A stretch of DNA of 35,270 bases. It comes from a virus. Each line of letters begins with the position of its first letter. The stretch's first letter is position 1. Location of the stretch: the IMG/VR virus record IMGVR_UViG_3300047560_001916, positions 1-35,270 of that record, one strand, 5' to 3'. A program made the position numbers and the translations under genes. Below are positions 35,101 to 35,270 of the stretch, one piece after another. The notes beneath the pieces were generated by a model that saw only the letters and a program-made list of their open reading frames with translations, was not told where the DNA came from and did no database searches.

Positions 35101-35270
35101 ACCTAGATACATAATCAAGGTGCATAGAAATTGGAAGTATGGTCCAAGAGCTAGATTCTGGGATATCCAGGAATGGAAACAGATGGGTAAAAATCCAGAG
35201 GATGGATACTGGGGAAATGCCTGTAGAGGTGGTTTAGCGTATACAAATTGGGGTATGTGGAGAGCCATCA
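35075..35270 (+). CDS. hypothetical protein, cut by window end
   Basis: ATG 35075 opens a frame of at least 65 residues that runs off the window. It includes RPRYIIKVHRNWKYGPRARF and WDIQEWKQMGKNPEDGYWGN, rich in Trp, Arg and Gly. It overlaps the previous gene by 26 bases; ACGTGGAG just upstream is a fair ribosome site. No family can be assigned from the part seen. Confidence 0.62.
   Translation, partial: MAVTDAVDRPRYIIKVHRNWKYGPRARFWDIQEWKQMGKNPEDGYWGNACRGGLAYTNWGMWRAI

Noticed and set aside
1-35270. CRISPR array, integrase, attachment site or insertion sequence
   Set aside because: No regular direct repeats with spacers, no recombinase motifs and no terminal inverted repeats were seen; the tRNA genes show no duplicated 3' ends that would mark an attachment site.

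Overview
The window looks like a stretch of the genome of a large, low-GC tailed phage infecting an actinobacterium. Phage traits are a 14-tRNA cluster plus two further tRNAs, several peptidoglycan hydrolases, HNH endonucleases, ThyX, a lone GroES, and dense, overlapping short genes with no rRNA or household operons. Actinobacterial traits are a WhiB-family Fe-S protein, a DUF7455-like zinc protein, a protein of the MSMEG_6728 type, an SLT lysozyme with an actinobacterial-style catalytic segment, and many promoters that place the transcription start on the ATG (leaderless genes). By eye the GC content is under 45%, which would fit a streamlined aquatic actinobacterium such as the Nanopelagicales (acI) rather than a high-GC soil host; this host guess is inference. 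No capsid, terminase, tail, polymerase or integrase gene is visible, so the window is an accessory/lysis/modification region.

Layout. 1-1073: tRNA cluster (Met cut by the window edge, Pro, Arg, Tyr, His, Leu, Ser, Ile, Leu, Leu, Val, Ser, Lys, Gln). 1107-10706: a rightward block of glycan and protein modification genes: three GT-A glycosyltransferases (two clearly of the GlcNAc-transferase type, one divergent), two SGNH-hydrolase-like proteins, two DUF6065-like proteins, two Fe(II)/2-oxoglutarate oxygenases and an O-carbamoyltransferase. 10725-12981: two tandem CHAP-type endolysins with different wall-binding domains, a DUF2061 membrane protein and small zinc proteins. 12974-15153: an RmlB-like NDP-sugar dehydratase and a sugar C-methyltransferase. 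15155-19288: a nuclease, a WhiB protein, a MSMEG_6728-type (DNA glycosylase family) protein, several small membrane proteins and a holin-like protein ending at a strong terminator. 19332-24607: mostly leftward genes (oxygenase, SGNH protein, SAM methyltransferase, sulfotransferase, glycosyltransferase, HNH) around a rightward Dps gene and a structured non-coding segment at 22457-22540. 24644-26253: ThyX, GroES and small proteins. 26260-26411: tRNA-Ile(UAU) and tRNA-Arg(UCU). 26432-29061: oxygenase, glycosyltransferase, zinc protein and SGNH protein. 29157-30803: a secreted lysozyme, an unknown protein and an HNH gene. 30857-34658: an operon with a PduO-type cobalamin adenosyltransferase, a DUF4430 (transcobalamin-like) exported protein, a luciferase-family monooxygenase, an SGNH protein and a GT8 glycosyltransferase. 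34716-35270: small Cys/His-rich phage proteins.

How the genes may work together. The strongest theme is surface or virion chemistry: four GlcNAc-transferase-type enzymes and one divergent relative, one GT8 enzyme, five SGNH-like proteins, four oxygenases, a carbamoyltransferase, a sulfotransferase, a sugar dehydratase and two methyltransferases, arranged repeatedly as small mixed sets. In one set an oxygenase overlaps a GlcNAc-transferase-like gene, which recalls the eukaryotic Skp1 prolyl-hydroxylase plus hydroxyproline GlcNAc-transferase pair; I propose, without proof, a phage protein hydroxylation/glycosylation system. A second possible module links a cobalamin-binding-like exported protein with a cobalamin adenosyltransferase. 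All functions are read by eye from motifs; no database search was run.
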